A stretch of 30,327 nucleotides of DNA from JBBKWG01 sp037968835 (GTDB lineage Bacteria; Pseudomonadota; Alphaproteobacteria; Rhodobacterales; Rhodobacteraceae), in the NCBI GenBank assembly GCA_037968835.1, contig JBBKWG010000172.1, forward strand, positions 1-30,327. Direction: 5' to 3'. Below are positions 1 through 8,212 of this stretch, piece by piece. Below the pieces are notes generated by a model. It had not been told where the DNA came from, did not search any database, and saw nothing but the letters and a program-made list of their open reading frames with translations. The translations under genes were made by a program, and so were the position numbers. Each line of letters begins with the position of its first letter. The first letter of the stretch is position 1.

Positions 1-84
1 CGAGGCTCCGTCATAAAGCTTCGCTGTCGCAGGCGAACGGCCATCCGGTTGAACCGTGGCTGGATCGAAATCATTGCGGGCCAT
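1..84 (-). CDS. Possible N-terminal part of a divergent protein, cut by window edge
   Basis: An ATG at 84 (minus strand) opens a frame of 28 codons that reaches the left edge without a stop. It begins MARNDFDPATVQPDGRS. An AGAGG sequence lies about nine bases upstream, a fair ribosome binding site. The fragment is hydrophilic and I do not recognise it. If real, it is divergent from the cytochrome oxidase operon and shares the 85-442 intergenic region. With only 28 codons visible, a chance open frame cannot be excluded. Confidence 0.4.
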   Translation of the reverse strand, partial: MARNDFDPATVQPDGRSPATAKLYDGAS

Positions 85-387
85 GTCTTTGCCTCTGATC
101 GAATTGTCGCCGCATCGTGTGATGCGCATCGTCCGAGTGCAATCTTTCCGTGGTGGCTTTGTCAACGATCTGGAACCGGACGAACTCCGAGCGGTTGTCA
201 GGTTGATCGTGGTGAGTTGTGAATCCGATGTGCGGGGCCAAAAACATAGACTTCATCGGGCCGATCAAACGGCAATCAAAGCCCACACTCGGTGTCAATC
301 TTAACGGTCTGCGACGAGGCGGGACGGAAATGTGTTGCATTCCTTGCAGGCGGAATGACGATTGGCAAACCGCGCGTCCGGGGCCAG

Positions 388-415
388 TTGTCAGCGAATG
401 CTCAGCCTGAATAAT
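388..415 (+). promoter_or_regulatory. Candidate sigma70 promoter of the oxidase operon
   Basis: TTGTCA at 388-393 (five of six to consensus) is followed after 16 bases by AATAAT at 410-415 (five of six). Transcription would start near 421-423, inside the inverted repeat at 418-442 and about 20 bases before the proposed TTG start codon. This is the best promoter-like match I found in the window. It is a prediction from motif and position only. Confidence 0.5.
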
Positions 416-417
416 CG

Positions 418-442
418 CGCCGTCTAAGGACAATAGACGGCG
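418..442. repeat. Perfect 9-bp inverted repeat, possible operator
   Basis: CGCCGTCTA at 418-426 is the exact reverse complement of TAGACGGCG at 434-442, with a 7-base spacer. It overlaps the predicted transcription start and ends one base before the TTG at 443. The spacer contains part of an AAGGA sequence that could serve as ribosome binding site. It could be a protein-binding operator or a leader hairpin that hides the start. There is no T-run, so a terminator is unlikely. Confidence 0.55.
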
Positions 443-1462
443 TTGCATCGACGAAAGGAAGGAAGGCTGACGTCAAATCCGCACATAAGATCAGCCCTTC
501 GTTTCGTCCCTTTGGCACTCGTGCTTTCCGGATGCGAGGGGCGACAATCGGTGCTTGCTCCCGCGGGCCGCGATGCAGCCGTCTTGTCGGACCTCTTTTG
601 GGTCATGCTGACCGGGGCGGTGGTTTTGTGGCTGCTGATGAACGGCCTGATGCTCTATGTCACCCGGATCAATCCCGAAAAGATGTCGCGCCGCCGGGCA
701 GAGGTTCTGATCCTTGGCGGCGGCGTCATTTTTCCGGCCGTCACGCTCGCTGCACTGCTTGTTTTCAGCCTCTCAGAAATGCCGCAGCAAAGAGCGATCG
801 GCGAAGGTCTGATCGTAAAGGTGACTGGTGAGAAATGGTGGTGGCGTGTCGAATACTGGCCCGATCCCGATGGCAGTCCGATAGTTTCCGCCAACGAAAT
901 TCGCCTGCCCACCGGCCAAAGAAGCGAGATTGAGCTTGGTGCGAACGAAGTGATCCATTCCTTCTGGATCCCGGTTCTGGGCGGCAAGACGGATATGATC
1001 CCCGGTCGCAAGACACGCATGTCGCTGGAGCCGACAGAGGTCGGTAACTTTCGCGGCCAATGCACCGAATTCTGTGGCCTGAGCCATGCGCTGATGGCGT
1101 TCGGCGTGGTTGTCGAAAGCCCCGAAGACTTTAAGGCTTGGCTGGAGCGGGAAGCAACCGATGCCGTCGCGCCGACCGACGCGCAATCGCGCCGTGGAAA
1201 GGAGATTTTCGATGGTTCGGGCTGCGGGGCGTGCCACGCGGTGCGCGGGACGGATGCGACTGGGAAAGTCGGGCCGGATCTGACCCATCTCGGCAGTCGC
1301 ACGACACTGGCGGCGGGCACTTTGCCGATGACGGTCTCGGCGCTCGAAGATTGGCTGCGGGATCCGGAACGGCTCAAACCCGGTGCGAAGATGCCCGCAT
1401 ACGATCATCTCTCACCCGCTGATCTGACATCGCTGGCGGTGTATTTGAGAGGTTTGGAATGA
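443..1462 (+). CDS. coxB: Cytochrome c oxidase subunit II with fused cytochrome c domain (lipoprotein)
   Basis: This subunit receives electrons from cytochrome c and passes them through CuA to subunit I. A lipobox (LVLSGC, Cys31) predicts a lipid anchor, followed by two membrane helices at about 50-73 and 87-110. The CuA site is complete: His172, Cys207, Glu209, Cys211, His215 and Met218 (in GQCTEFCGLSHALM). A C-terminal cytochrome c domain has CGACH at 261-265 and probable axial Met317 (GAKMP), giving a caa3-type architecture. The start is uncertain. No ATG is in frame before the lipobox; TTG at 443 has AAGGA 12 bases upstream, while CTG at 467 has a better-placed AAAGG. The stop overlaps the next gene by ATGA, so the two are probably translationally coupled. 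Confidence 0.93.
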   Translation: MHRRKEGRLTSNPHIRSALRFVPLALVLSGCEGRQSVLAPAGRDAAVLSDLFWVMLTGAVVLWLLMNGLMLYVTRINPEKMSRRRAEVLILGGGVIFPAVTLAALLVFSLSEMPQQRAIGEGLIVKVTGEKWWWRVEYWPDPDGSPIVSANEIRLPTGQRSEIELGANEVIHSFWIPVLGGKTDMIPGRKTRMSLEPTEVGNFRGQCTEFCGLSHALMAFGVVVESPEDFKAWLEREATDAVAPTDAQSRRGKEIFDGSGCGACHAVRGTDATGKVGPDLTHLGSRTTLAAGTLPMTVSALEDWLRDPERLKPGAKMPAYDHLSPADLTSLAVYLRGLE

Positions 1463-4059
1463 ACAGGAACCCAACGAAGTTCTGGCGGCGTTGGCCCGAT
1501 CCGATCCCGCACCCCAAGGCCGAAGGCGTGTTCCCACCGACGCAGGCAATGCTCTCGGAACCGGTCGATCCGGCGACCGCGGAGGCGCAGGCGGCCAGAT
1601 TGCGCAAGGTCTGGAAATTACCGACGGGCGCTCACTATTGGACTGCGGTCAACAACGATCAGGTCGGCAAATGGTACACGATGACCGCCTTCGGCTTCAT
1701 GCTCATGGCGGGGCTACTTGCCCTTGCAATCCGGGTGCAATTGGCGGTGCCCGACAACGACGTTCTGTCCGCCGACCGTTTCAACCAGTTCTTCACGATG
1801 CACGGCTCGGCGATGATGTTCCTGTTCGCCGTTCCGCTATTCGAGGCCTTCTCGATCCTGTTGCTCCCGGGCTTGCTTGGTGCGCGCGACATGCCGTTCC
1901 CGCGCCTGTCCGCCTACGGCTATTGGAGCTTCCTGATCGGGGGATGTTTCGTTCTCGGGTCGATCCTGTTCGACGTCGCACCCAGTTCCGGGTGGTTCAT
2001 GTATCCGCCGCTCGCAACGGAGGGCGAGGGCATTGGACCCGACATCTGGCTTCTGGGTCTATCGTTCATCGAGGTCGCCTCGATAGCGGCCGCAGTCGAA
2101 CTGATCGTTGGCACGATCAAGTGCCGCCCACCTGGAATGCGCATTAATCTGATGCCGCTCTATGCGTGGTACGTCCTGGTCGTTGGTGTCATGATCCTGT
2201 TCGCATTTCCCCCGCTCATCGCCGGCGATTTTCTGTTCGAGTTGCAGCGCTCGCTCGACTGGCCCTTTTTCGATCCCGAACGCGGCGGTGATCCGCTTTT
2301 GTGGCAGCATCTGTTCTGGATATTCGGACATCCCGAAGTCTACATCATCTTTCTACCCTCGATTGCCATTGCCTCCATGGTCGTGCCAACGGCCGCACGC
2401 CAGCCGATGGTCGGATATTCGTGGGTCGTCCTGTCCGCCGTCGGAACCGGGTTCCTCAGCTTCGGGCTTTGGGTCCATCACATGTTCACCACCGGCCTTC
2501 CGCAATTGTCGCTCGGTTTCTTTTCGGCTGCCTCCGAGGCTGTTGTCATCCCGACCGGCGTTCAATTGTTCGCGTTCGTCGCCACGTTGATGGTCGGTCG
2601 CGTGACGATGTCCCTGCCGATCCTGTGGATCGCGGGCGCGTTCGCAGTGTTTACCGTCGGCGGTCTGACAGGTGTGATGGTGGCTCTCGCGCCGTTCGAC
2701 TGGCAGGTTCACGACACCTACTTCATCGTGGCGCATCTGCACTATACGCTGTTCGGCGGTATGGTTTTTCCGATCATCGGCGGCGTCTATTATTTCTATC
2801 CCTTCTTTACGAAAAAAATGCTCTCGCAACGCCTTGGCCGTTGGTCGTTCTGGACGACATTCATTGGCTTCAACGTCGCCTTCATGCCCATGCACATTGC
2901 GGGCCTTATGGGAATGCCGAGACGGATCTTCACCTATCCGGAAGCGAGCGGCTGGGGACTGGTCAACCTGATTTCGACGTTCGGGGCCTTCATTGTCGCG
3001 GCCGGGATCCTGATTTTCGCATGGGATCTGATCCGGCCGAAATCGCGCCAACCCCTGACAGAGCGGAACCCGTGGCGGGCAGGAACGCTAGAATGGTCGC
3101 ATTCTGTGCCCGATGAATCTTGGGGCGTGCGCAGTATTCCCTACATCACATCGCGCTATCCACTTTGGGACCAGCCCGACATCGTCGAGCGAATGGACAG
3201 CGGGCGTTATTACCTTGCCGACGCGCGGGAAGGTCTGCGCGAAACGATCATAACGTCGGCAGTGGACGCTATCCCGCAATCGGTCGCCCGCGTAACCGGG
3301 CCGGCGGTTTGCACGCTTGTGGCGGCATTCTTTACCGGCGGTGCATTCATCCTTCCGGTGTTCCACCTGTATTGGGCGGCGGGCGTGTCGGGTGCCTTGG
3401 CGGTCGCGGCGGTGATTTGGTGGCTCTGGACTTCGACCGCGCAAGTTCCCGAAACCCCGATGAAAGACGTTGGCCTTGGCCTGCGCCTTCCGACCTACGT
3501 ATCGGGACCAGATGCGCCCGGCTGGTGGGCCATCTTCATCACCATGACGGGCGACGCCACGGCGTTTGCCAGCCTGGTATTCGCGATGTTCTACTATTGG
3601 ACAGCCAATCCCGATTTTCCGCCCCAGGATGCGATCCACACCAACCTTTTCTGGATAGCCGCGGGCGCGATATTCTTCATTCTGTCCTGGGCCGCCACAT
3701 TCGGGGCGAGGCTGCTGAACCGTCGAACGCTCGTCAAATACGCGCGCGCTTTGCTTGTGGCTGGCCCAATCGCAGCCTTGTGCGGCGCTGCCTGCCTTGC
3801 ATTGGCGTTTTGGGTGTCGGGCATGGACCCGGCGACACACGCTTACCCGGCACTGGTCGCGGCAATCATCGTCTGGACCCTCGCGCACGTCGTTCTGGGT
3901 GGCATTATGCAGCTCTATTGCCTGGCGGGATCCCTCAAGGGAAAGCTGACGCCGCAATATGACGCTGATCTTTGGAACACGACGCTATTCTGGCACTTTC
4001 TGCTGGCAACTTGCATCATTGCGGCCCTCGTAGTGGGTCCGCTGCCAAGGCTTCTTTAG
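1459..4059 (+). CDS. coxA: Cytochrome c oxidase fused subunit I+III
   Basis: This is the catalytic core of a heme-copper oxidase, 866 residues. Residues about 60-530 are subunit I. The heme a ligands are His115 and His428, the heme a3 ligand is His426, and CuB ligands are His291, His340 and His341. HPEVY (291-295) holds the cross-link Tyr295 and the D-channel Glu293. Residues about 610-866 are a subunit III-like helical domain, so this is a fusion as in caa3-type enzymes. Two proton-channel positions are unusual. The K-channel Lys of the IPTGVK motif is Gln369 (IPTGVQLF). In the D-channel segment, Asp144 is kept (GARDMPFPRL) but the following conserved Asn is Ser151. The start overlaps coxB by four bases. 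Confidence 0.95.
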   Translation: MNRNPTKFWRRWPDPIPHPKAEGVFPPTQAMLSEPVDPATAEAQAARLRKVWKLPTGAHYWTAVNNDQVGKWYTMTAFGFMLMAGLLALAIRVQLAVPDNDVLSADRFNQFFTMHGSAMMFLFAVPLFEAFSILLLPGLLGARDMPFPRLSAYGYWSFLIGGCFVLGSILFDVAPSSGWFMYPPLATEGEGIGPDIWLLGLSFIEVASIAAAVELIVGTIKCRPPGMRINLMPLYAWYVLVVGVMILFAFPPLIAGDFLFELQRSLDWPFFDPERGGDPLLWQHLFWIFGHPEVYIIFLPSIAIASMVVPTAARQPMVGYSWVVLSAVGTGFLSFGLWVHHMFTTGLPQLSLGFFSAASEAVVIPTGVQLFAFVATLMVGRVTMSLPILWIAGAFAVFTVGGLTGVMVALAPFDWQVHDTYFIVAHLHYTLFGGMVFPIIGGVYYFYPFFTKKMLSQRLGRWSFWTTFIGFNVAFMPMHIAGLMGMPRRIFTYPEASGWGLVNLISTFGAFIVAAGILIFAWDLIRPKSRQPLTERNPWRAGTLEWSHSVPDESWGVRSIPYITSRYPLWDQPDIVERMDSGRYYLADAREGLRETIITSAVDAIPQSVARVTGPAVCTLVAAFFTGGAFILPVFHLYWAAGVSGALAVAAVIWWLWTSTAQVPETPMKDVGLGLRLPTYVSGPDAPGWWAIFITMTGDATAFASLVFAMFYYWTANPDFPPQDAIHTNLFWIAAGAIFFILSWAATFGARLLNRRTLVKYARALLVAGPIAALCGAACLALAFWVSGMDPATHAYPALVAAIIVWTLAHVVLGGIMQLYCLAGSLKGKLTPQYDADLWNTTLFWHFLLATCIIAALVVGPLPRLL

Positions 4060-4425
4060 ATGTTCGACCGGTTCCAGAGAACCCGCAGCCTTTGGCATAT
4101 GGTCGCCGCACCGTTGGTCTGGGCCGTTCATTTCGTTTCCGTCTACGCAGCCACGTCCGTAATTTGTGCAAAGTCCGCCGCGACCGGCGATGCGCGCGCG
4201 ATCATCGTCGGTCTCGGGTTACTGGCAATTTCGGTGATAGCCTTTATCGGGTGGCGTGCATGGTTGCAGCGGGATCTCGACCCCGATGATCCAGTGGTCA
4301 ATCAGGCGACCGACGACCATCGGCGCGCGTTTCTGGGCCATGTCGGACTCCTTCTGGCGGCGATCTCGGCAATCGGGGTGACCTACGTCAGTCTCCCGGC
4401 GATCTTCATCGGAACCTGCCAATGA
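4060..4425 (+). CDS. Small membrane protein of the oxidase operon
   Basis: The protein has 121 residues with about three hydrophobic segments (roughly 14-35, 47-66 and 91-114) and a charged loop near 70-90 rich in Asp and Arg. Its ATG follows the coxA stop with no intervening base (TAGATG), and its stop overlaps the next ATG by four bases, so it is a true member of the operon. Similar small membrane proteins are common between fused coxA and ctaG genes in Proteobacteria. A role in oxidase assembly or as a small structural subunit is inferred from position only. I see no metal-binding motif. Confidence 0.75.
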   Translation: MFDRFQRTRSLWHMVAAPLVWAVHFVSVYAATSVICAKSAATGDARAIIVGLGLLAISVIAFIGWRAWLQRDLDPDDPVVNQATDDHRRAFLGHVGLLLAAISAIGVTYVSLPAIFIGTCQ

Positions 4426-4994
4426 TCCGCCCGTTTCCCCTACTGCTGGCTGTCGCACTTTTGGGAGCGGCTTGGGGACCCGTTCTCGACACGCGTCTTG
4501 AACCCTTCACCGCCCACATGACACGCCACATTCTGCTCGTCGCCTTGGCAGCACCCGCACTGGTGCTGGCGTTCCCGCGAATTTCGCAGGCCATCGCGCC
4601 GCCAGTGCTTGTGGGTGCCGCATTCGAGGCGGTGGTGGTGTGGGGCTGGCACGCACCGCACCTGCACGCCATGTCGCAGAATGCTGTGCTTCCATTCGTT
4701 CTGGAACAAGCGTTGTTCCTATTCGCAGGACTGGCCGTTTGGTCGGGCGCGCTCCGCGCACGGGTCCCACTCGCAGGTGCCGGCAGTCTCTTGTTCACGT
4801 CGATGCACATGACGCTACTCGGCGCACTTCTGGTTCTGGCGCCGCGCGATCTCTATGCCGATATATCCGGGCGAGCCTCGGACCTCACAGGACAGCAATT
4901 GGGCGGAATCCTGATGCTGGCGATCGGAACGCCCGCCTATCTTGTTGGCGGTCTGATCCTAAGTGCGTCGAGTTTGCGGGAGCAGCGGTCATGA
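4422..4994 (+). CDS. ctaG: CtaG-family (caa3-type) cytochrome oxidase assembly factor
   Basis: This 190-residue polytopic membrane protein matches the caa3_CtaG family by pattern: an N-terminal TRHILLVALAAP-like helix, a WGWHAPHLH segment with clustered histidines near 74-82, and a later SMHMTLLGALL helix. Such proteins are thought to help assemble the copper-containing oxidase centre; this is distinct from the Cox11-type CtaG, which has a single membrane anchor and a copper-binding Cys motif. It is shorter than many members (often 250-300 residues), because the usual N-terminal helices are reduced. ATGA overlaps at both ends place it inside the operon. Confidence 0.82.
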   Translation: MIRPFPLLLAVALLGAAWGPVLDTRLEPFTAHMTRHILLVALAAPALVLAFPRISQAIAPPVLVGAAFEAVVVWGWHAPHLHAMSQNAVLPFVLEQALFLFAGLAVWSGALRARVPLAGAGSLLFTSMHMTLLGALLVLAPRDLYADISGRASDLTGQQLGGILMLAIGTPAYLVGGLILSASSLREQRS

Positions 4995-6091
4995 AAATGC
5001 GGTTTCTGCGAGCCCCGATAGATTGGTCAACCGTTTGGCGGACATTGCTGGCACTGGTCGTGATTGCGGGTGTGTCAGTCGTCTTGGTAGTTGCCCTCGG
5101 CCTGTACAACGTTTCAGCGAAACGAGGCCATCTGCCGGGCGTTAGCTGGCTTTTGAACACGGCCTACAAGAATTCGGTCAAACTTCGCGCCCATGCCGAG
5201 CCGCCTGAGGGCCTTATGCTCGATGAATCCGTCAAACTGGGTGCCCGCCATTTCGAACTCGCTTGCGCCAGTTGTCACGGTCGTCCCGGATCGCCTCAAT
5301 CCGCCACCGCAAGGGCAATATTGCCCGTGCCGCCGCACATCAGCGATATTTCGGATTGGAATTCCGGGGAATATCACTGGATTGTCTATGAGGGCATCAA
5401 GATGACCGGCATGCCCGCATGGCCATCCGATCGGCGCGATGATGTCTGGCCCGTGGTTGCGTTCCTTCAGCGCGCAAAGTCGATGAGCGCCGACGAATAC
5501 ACCCGGATGACGCAGAGCGAGGGAACGGGCATCTGCACGATGTGCCACGGCTCGACTAATGGCGCCACGGACAGCCCGCTGGTGCCGCGCCTCGACATCC
5601 TGTCGACCGAATATATCGCCAACAGCCTGACCGCATATCGAAACGGGGCACGTGCCAGCGGCATCATGCAGCACGCGGTCTCATTGGTTGCTGCCGACAC
5701 CGACCTTGAAATCGCTCAGGCATATGGCGCGCGTGATCCCGGCGTCGGTAGCGCCGCACCCCCCGGTCCCGCGCTTGTCGACCGAGGCAGGGCGCTTGCG
5801 ACACTTGGCTCTGACGACGTCCCTGCGTGTCGGGCGTGTCATGGTCCCTGGGCCAAACCGATCGACACCGCGTTCCCGTCCCTTGCTGGCCAGAACGCGC
5901 CCTATCTGCGCCAACAGTTGCAACTCTGGCGTGACGGGAACCGAGGCGGCAGCCCGGTCGCGCGCCTCATGCGTCAGGCGGTCGAACATCTGACCGACGA
6001 CGATATCGACGAGCTCGCCGCCTACTATGCAAGCCTTGAACCTGCGAAACTGAACGCAACCTCCGACCCGGCACTAAATCAAGGACGTTGA
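4991..6091 (+). CDS. Membrane-anchored triheme c-type cytochrome
   Basis: The protein has 366 residues with one N-terminal membrane helix (about 18-40) and a periplasmic part with three heme-binding motifs: CASCH (92-96), CTMCH (182-186) and CRACH (280-284). It probably delivers electrons to the oxidase encoded upstream or links it to another periplasmic donor. The start chosen is the ATG overlapping the ctaG stop (ATGA); a frame extends much further upstream inside ctaG but that is a shadow. The first motif resembles class I cytochrome domains; the second and third lie in a tandem c4-like arrangement. It ends three bases before the convergent dehydrogenase gene, with no visible terminator. 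Confidence 0.85.
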   Translation: MKMRFLRAPIDWSTVWRTLLALVVIAGVSVVLVVALGLYNVSAKRGHLPGVSWLLNTAYKNSVKLRAHAEPPEGLMLDESVKLGARHFELACASCHGRPGSPQSATARAILPVPPHISDISDWNSGEYHWIVYEGIKMTGMPAWPSDRRDDVWPVVAFLQRAKSMSADEYTRMTQSEGTGICTMCHGSTNGATDSPLVPRLDILSTEYIANSLTAYRNGARASGIMQHAVSLVAADTDLEIAQAYGARDPGVGSAAPPGPALVDRGRALATLGSDDVPACRACHGPWAKPIDTAFPSLAGQNAPYLRQQLQLWRDGNRGGSPVARLMRQAVEHLTDDDIDELAAYYASLEPAKLNATSDPALNQGR

Positions 6092-6094
6092 TTT

Positions 6095-6835
6095 TCAGTA
6101 CGTCGCCCGTCCACCCGAGAGATCGAAGACCGACGCCGTTGTGAAGCTGTTTTCACGGCTCACCAGCCAGGCGATCATCGCAGCCGCCTCATGCAATTCA
6201 AGAAAACGGCCGCGCGGAATCTTCGACAGCATGTAGTCGATATGTTCCTGCTTCATCTGATCGAATATTCGGGTCCGCGCTGCCGCCGGCGTCACGCAGT
6301 TGACGGCGATGTCGTGTCCGGCAAGCTCTTTTCCCAGCGATTTCGTCAGACCTATCACACCCGCTTTCGACGCGGAGTAGGCCGAGGCATTCGGATTGCC
6401 TTCTTTTCCCGCTACCGAGGCAATGTTGACGATACGCCCGTATTCTTGCGCGATCATGGCGGGCACCACCGCACGATTGACGTGAAACGTGCCGAGAAGA
6501 TTGATTTCGGTGATCTGGCGGAATTCCTCGACGGGGTAGTCGACCAACGGCGCGTTCGAGCCGGCAACACCCGCCGAGTTCACGGCGATGTCAATTCTCC
6601 CGGCCTTGTCCAGTGTCAGTTCGGCAGCGGATCGGACACTGTTCCAGTCGCTGACATCGACACCGCAGGCGAAAGCGTCCCCGCCTATAGCGTCCGCCGT
6701 CTGTTTGGCCAGTGCCTCGTCGCGGTCCCAGACCGCGATGCGCGCGCCGTCCTCTGCCAGTCTTTCCGAAATTGCGCGCCCGATGCCCTGGGCGCCTCCG
6801 GTAATTACGGCCACCTGGCCCTCGAATGTCGTCAT
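6095..6835 (-). CDS. Short-chain dehydrogenase/reductase, FabG-like
   Basis: This 246-residue classical SDR has the TGGAQGIG nucleotide-binding motif (12-19), NSAG (86-89), and the catalytic set Ser140, Tyr153 and Lys157 (YSASK). Asp37 at the end of strand 2 favours NAD over NADP. The C-terminal FDLSGGRATY and the segment VAGKEGNPNAS resemble SDRs found in sugar-acid catabolic clusters (for example 2-keto-3-deoxy-sugar-acid dehydrogenases), so a sugar or cyclitol alcohol is a likelier substrate than an acyl-ACP. I chose ATG at 6835, preceded by GAGAGAG; a TTG at 6883 overlapping the upstream stop is the alternative. It is co-oriented with and downstream of the Gfo/Idh gene. Confidence 0.87.
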   Translation of the reverse strand: MTTFEGQVAVITGGAQGIGRAISERLAEDGARIAVWDRDEALAKQTADAIGGDAFACGVDVSDWNSVRSAAELTLDKAGRIDIAVNSAGVAGSNAPLVDYPVEEFRQITEINLLGTFHVNRAVVPAMIAQEYGRIVNIASVAGKEGNPNASAYSASKAGVIGLTKSLGKELAGHDIAVNCVTPAAARTRIFDQMKQEHIDYMLSKIPRGRFLELHEAAAMIAWLVSRENSFTTASVFDLSGGRATY

Positions 6836-6879
6836 GTTTTTCGCTCTCTCTTCGATTTCGCCGTCAGCATTGTAACCCG

Positions 6880-7914
6880 TCAATAGTCCGGTTTGACCGC
6901 CGCGTGTGTCGCCGCCGATGTATATGCGGCCTCACACAGCGCGAATGTCTTCAAATTGTCGGCGGCACTGGTTTCCGCTGGAATACCTGACCGGAAGCCT
7001 TCGAGAAAGTGCGCGCAGGCCTGATAAACGCTGTCCTGTACGACGTGCCACGGCTTTTCACCCCAGGCTCGTGAGTTCGTGTCGGCACTCGATCTTGTCG
7101 CGCCTTCGGGCCCGCTGATCGTCAGGCAAAGATCGCTGTCGAGCCGAAGCCCGCCTTTACTGCCCTCGATCTCGATCAGTGTCGCCGGGAAAGGGTCGGG
7201 GTCCTGGAACGACGCATACGTGCATTCGACGACCGAAACCGCCCCGGATTTGTGACGCAGCAACATCGTCGCGGTATCCTCGCCCTGAACGCCGTCGAGC
7301 CGGGTCTGTAATTCTGCCGAAATCCAATTAACTTCGCCAAAAAAGTAGCGAGCCAGATCAAGCACGTGGACGCCAAGGTCCATGACGACGAAACGCGGTT
7401 CGTCTCGCAGATACGGCTGGCCGGTGAAGACGTCATAGCCCGTGCGAAAAGCGATACGGCCCCAGTTTGGCTGACCGATCAGCCCGTTTTCGAGCGCGGA
7501 TTGAATCAGTCGGGAGGGGCGTTGGAACCTAAAGTTCTCGTGGACGGAAAGCAGCGTGTCCCTGGCGTCTGCGTGGTCGGTCATCGCCCGGCAATCCTCA
7601 AGCGACAACCCGAACGGCTTTTGAACGATGGCAGCGACGCCGCAGTTTATCGCACTCTCTACAAGCGGGCGATGCGAGCCGACTTGGGTGACGATATCCA
7701 CCAAGTCGATCTTCGCATCCGAAAGCATCGTCTCGATGTCGCCATAAGCAACGCCGATCCCGAATTCCGCCGCGCATTTGTCCGCACGACTCCTGTCACT
7801 GTCGCAAACCGCCACGAGTTTCGCGCCCTGACCGGAAAGGTCCAACCAGGACTGAATGTGATTTCTGGCGAAGAAGCCGCAGCCCACGACTCCAACTCTG
7901 ACAGGCTCCCTCAC
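6880..7914 (-). CDS. Gfo/Idh/MocA-family oxidoreductase
   Basis: This 344-residue NAD(P)-dependent dehydrogenase of the glucose-fructose oxidoreductase/inositol dehydrogenase family starts with a Rossmann motif GVVGCGFFARNH. The usual EKP catalytic motif reads QKP here (VQKPFG), keeping the lysine but not the glutamate. DLGVHVLDLARYFFG is the typical C-terminal-domain motif carrying the substrate-site His. I chose GTG at 7914 because AAAGGA lies eight bases upstream; a TTG at 7947 is also in frame. It is the first gene of a leftward pair with the SDR and is divergent from the sugar ABC operon. Its job is probably oxidation of the imported sugar or cyclitol; the exact substrate is not readable. 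Confidence 0.87.
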   Translation of the reverse strand: MREPVRVGVVGCGFFARNHIQSWLDLSGQGAKLVAVCDSDRSRADKCAAEFGIGVAYGDIETMLSDAKIDLVDIVTQVGSHRPLVESAINCGVAAIVQKPFGLSLEDCRAMTDHADARDTLLSVHENFRFQRPSRLIQSALENGLIGQPNWGRIAFRTGYDVFTGQPYLRDEPRFVVMDLGVHVLDLARYFFGEVNWISAELQTRLDGVQGEDTATMLLRHKSGAVSVVECTYASFQDPDPFPATLIEIEGSKGGLRLDSDLCLTISGPEGATRSSADTNSRAWGEKPWHVVQDSVYQACAHFLEGFRSGIPAETSAADNLKTFALCEAAYTSAATHAAVKPDY

Positions 7915-8212
7915 TCCAGTCGTCCTTTCCGTGTTCAACCCCAACAAAGCGTAATCCGCATCACGCAGCGATTTCCAGCGGCTTTGGTCTGAAACAAAAA
8001 AATCCCGCCCCCCGCTGAATTCAAGCTGGCAAGCCGAGAAAAGGTGTAAAGAGTCCTGAGAAGCAGGCGATGTGGGCGGCCGCGAAACTTGACGCGAATC
8101 GAACCTGCCGAGATGGTGGATTGGTCAACCAGCGAAATTCTGACCTAGCGTCAAAAACAATATGATATCCAGTATTGGGCGATGAAACCCATACACCAGG
8201 AGGGAGAGAGAA
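7915..8212. promoter_or_regulatory. Divergent intergenic region between Gfo/Idh gene and sugar ABC operon
   Basis: About 300 bases separate two divergent transcription units and must hold promoters for both. A possible rightward -10 (TATGAT at 8161-8166) has only a weak -35 (TTCTGA at 8138-8143, 17-base spacing). A strong ribosome binding site, AGGAGGGAGAG, lies just before the ATG at 8213. No LacI-type palindrome like those in the right half of the window is present, so this cluster probably answers to another regulator that is not encoded here. Confidence 0.5.

Larger units (their letters stand above)
85..442. promoter_or_regulatory. Intergenic region upstream of the oxidase operon
   Basis: About 360 bases hold no convincing gene. 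Several short open frames cross it on both strands, but their translations are rich in Arg, His and Gln, have no ribosome binding site and overlap each other. The right end carries a promoter-like sequence (388-415) and an inverted repeat (418-442), listed separately. I see nothing recognisable between about 100 and 380. Confidence 0.6.

Noticed and set aside
135..150. TGCAATC near 138 as another LacI-type site
   Set aside because: Only one half matches; the other half (TTTCCGT) breaks the palindrome and the centre is not CG.
71..448. Leftward 125-codon open frame before the oxidase operon
   Set aside because: It covers the promoter and palindrome, is rich in Arg, His and Gln, and has no ribosome binding site or recognisable domain. 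It looks like a chance frame in GC-rich DNA.
6836..6883. Longer SDR start at TTG 6883
   Set aside because: The ATG at 6835 has a GAGAGAG sequence upstream and gives the normal SDR N-terminus; the extra 16 residues are hydrophilic and not family-like.
8159..8176. AATATGATATCCAGTATT as an operator palindrome
   Set aside because: Only AATA...TATT and the central AT are symmetric; 8 of 18 bases fail. It probably contains the -10 element instead.
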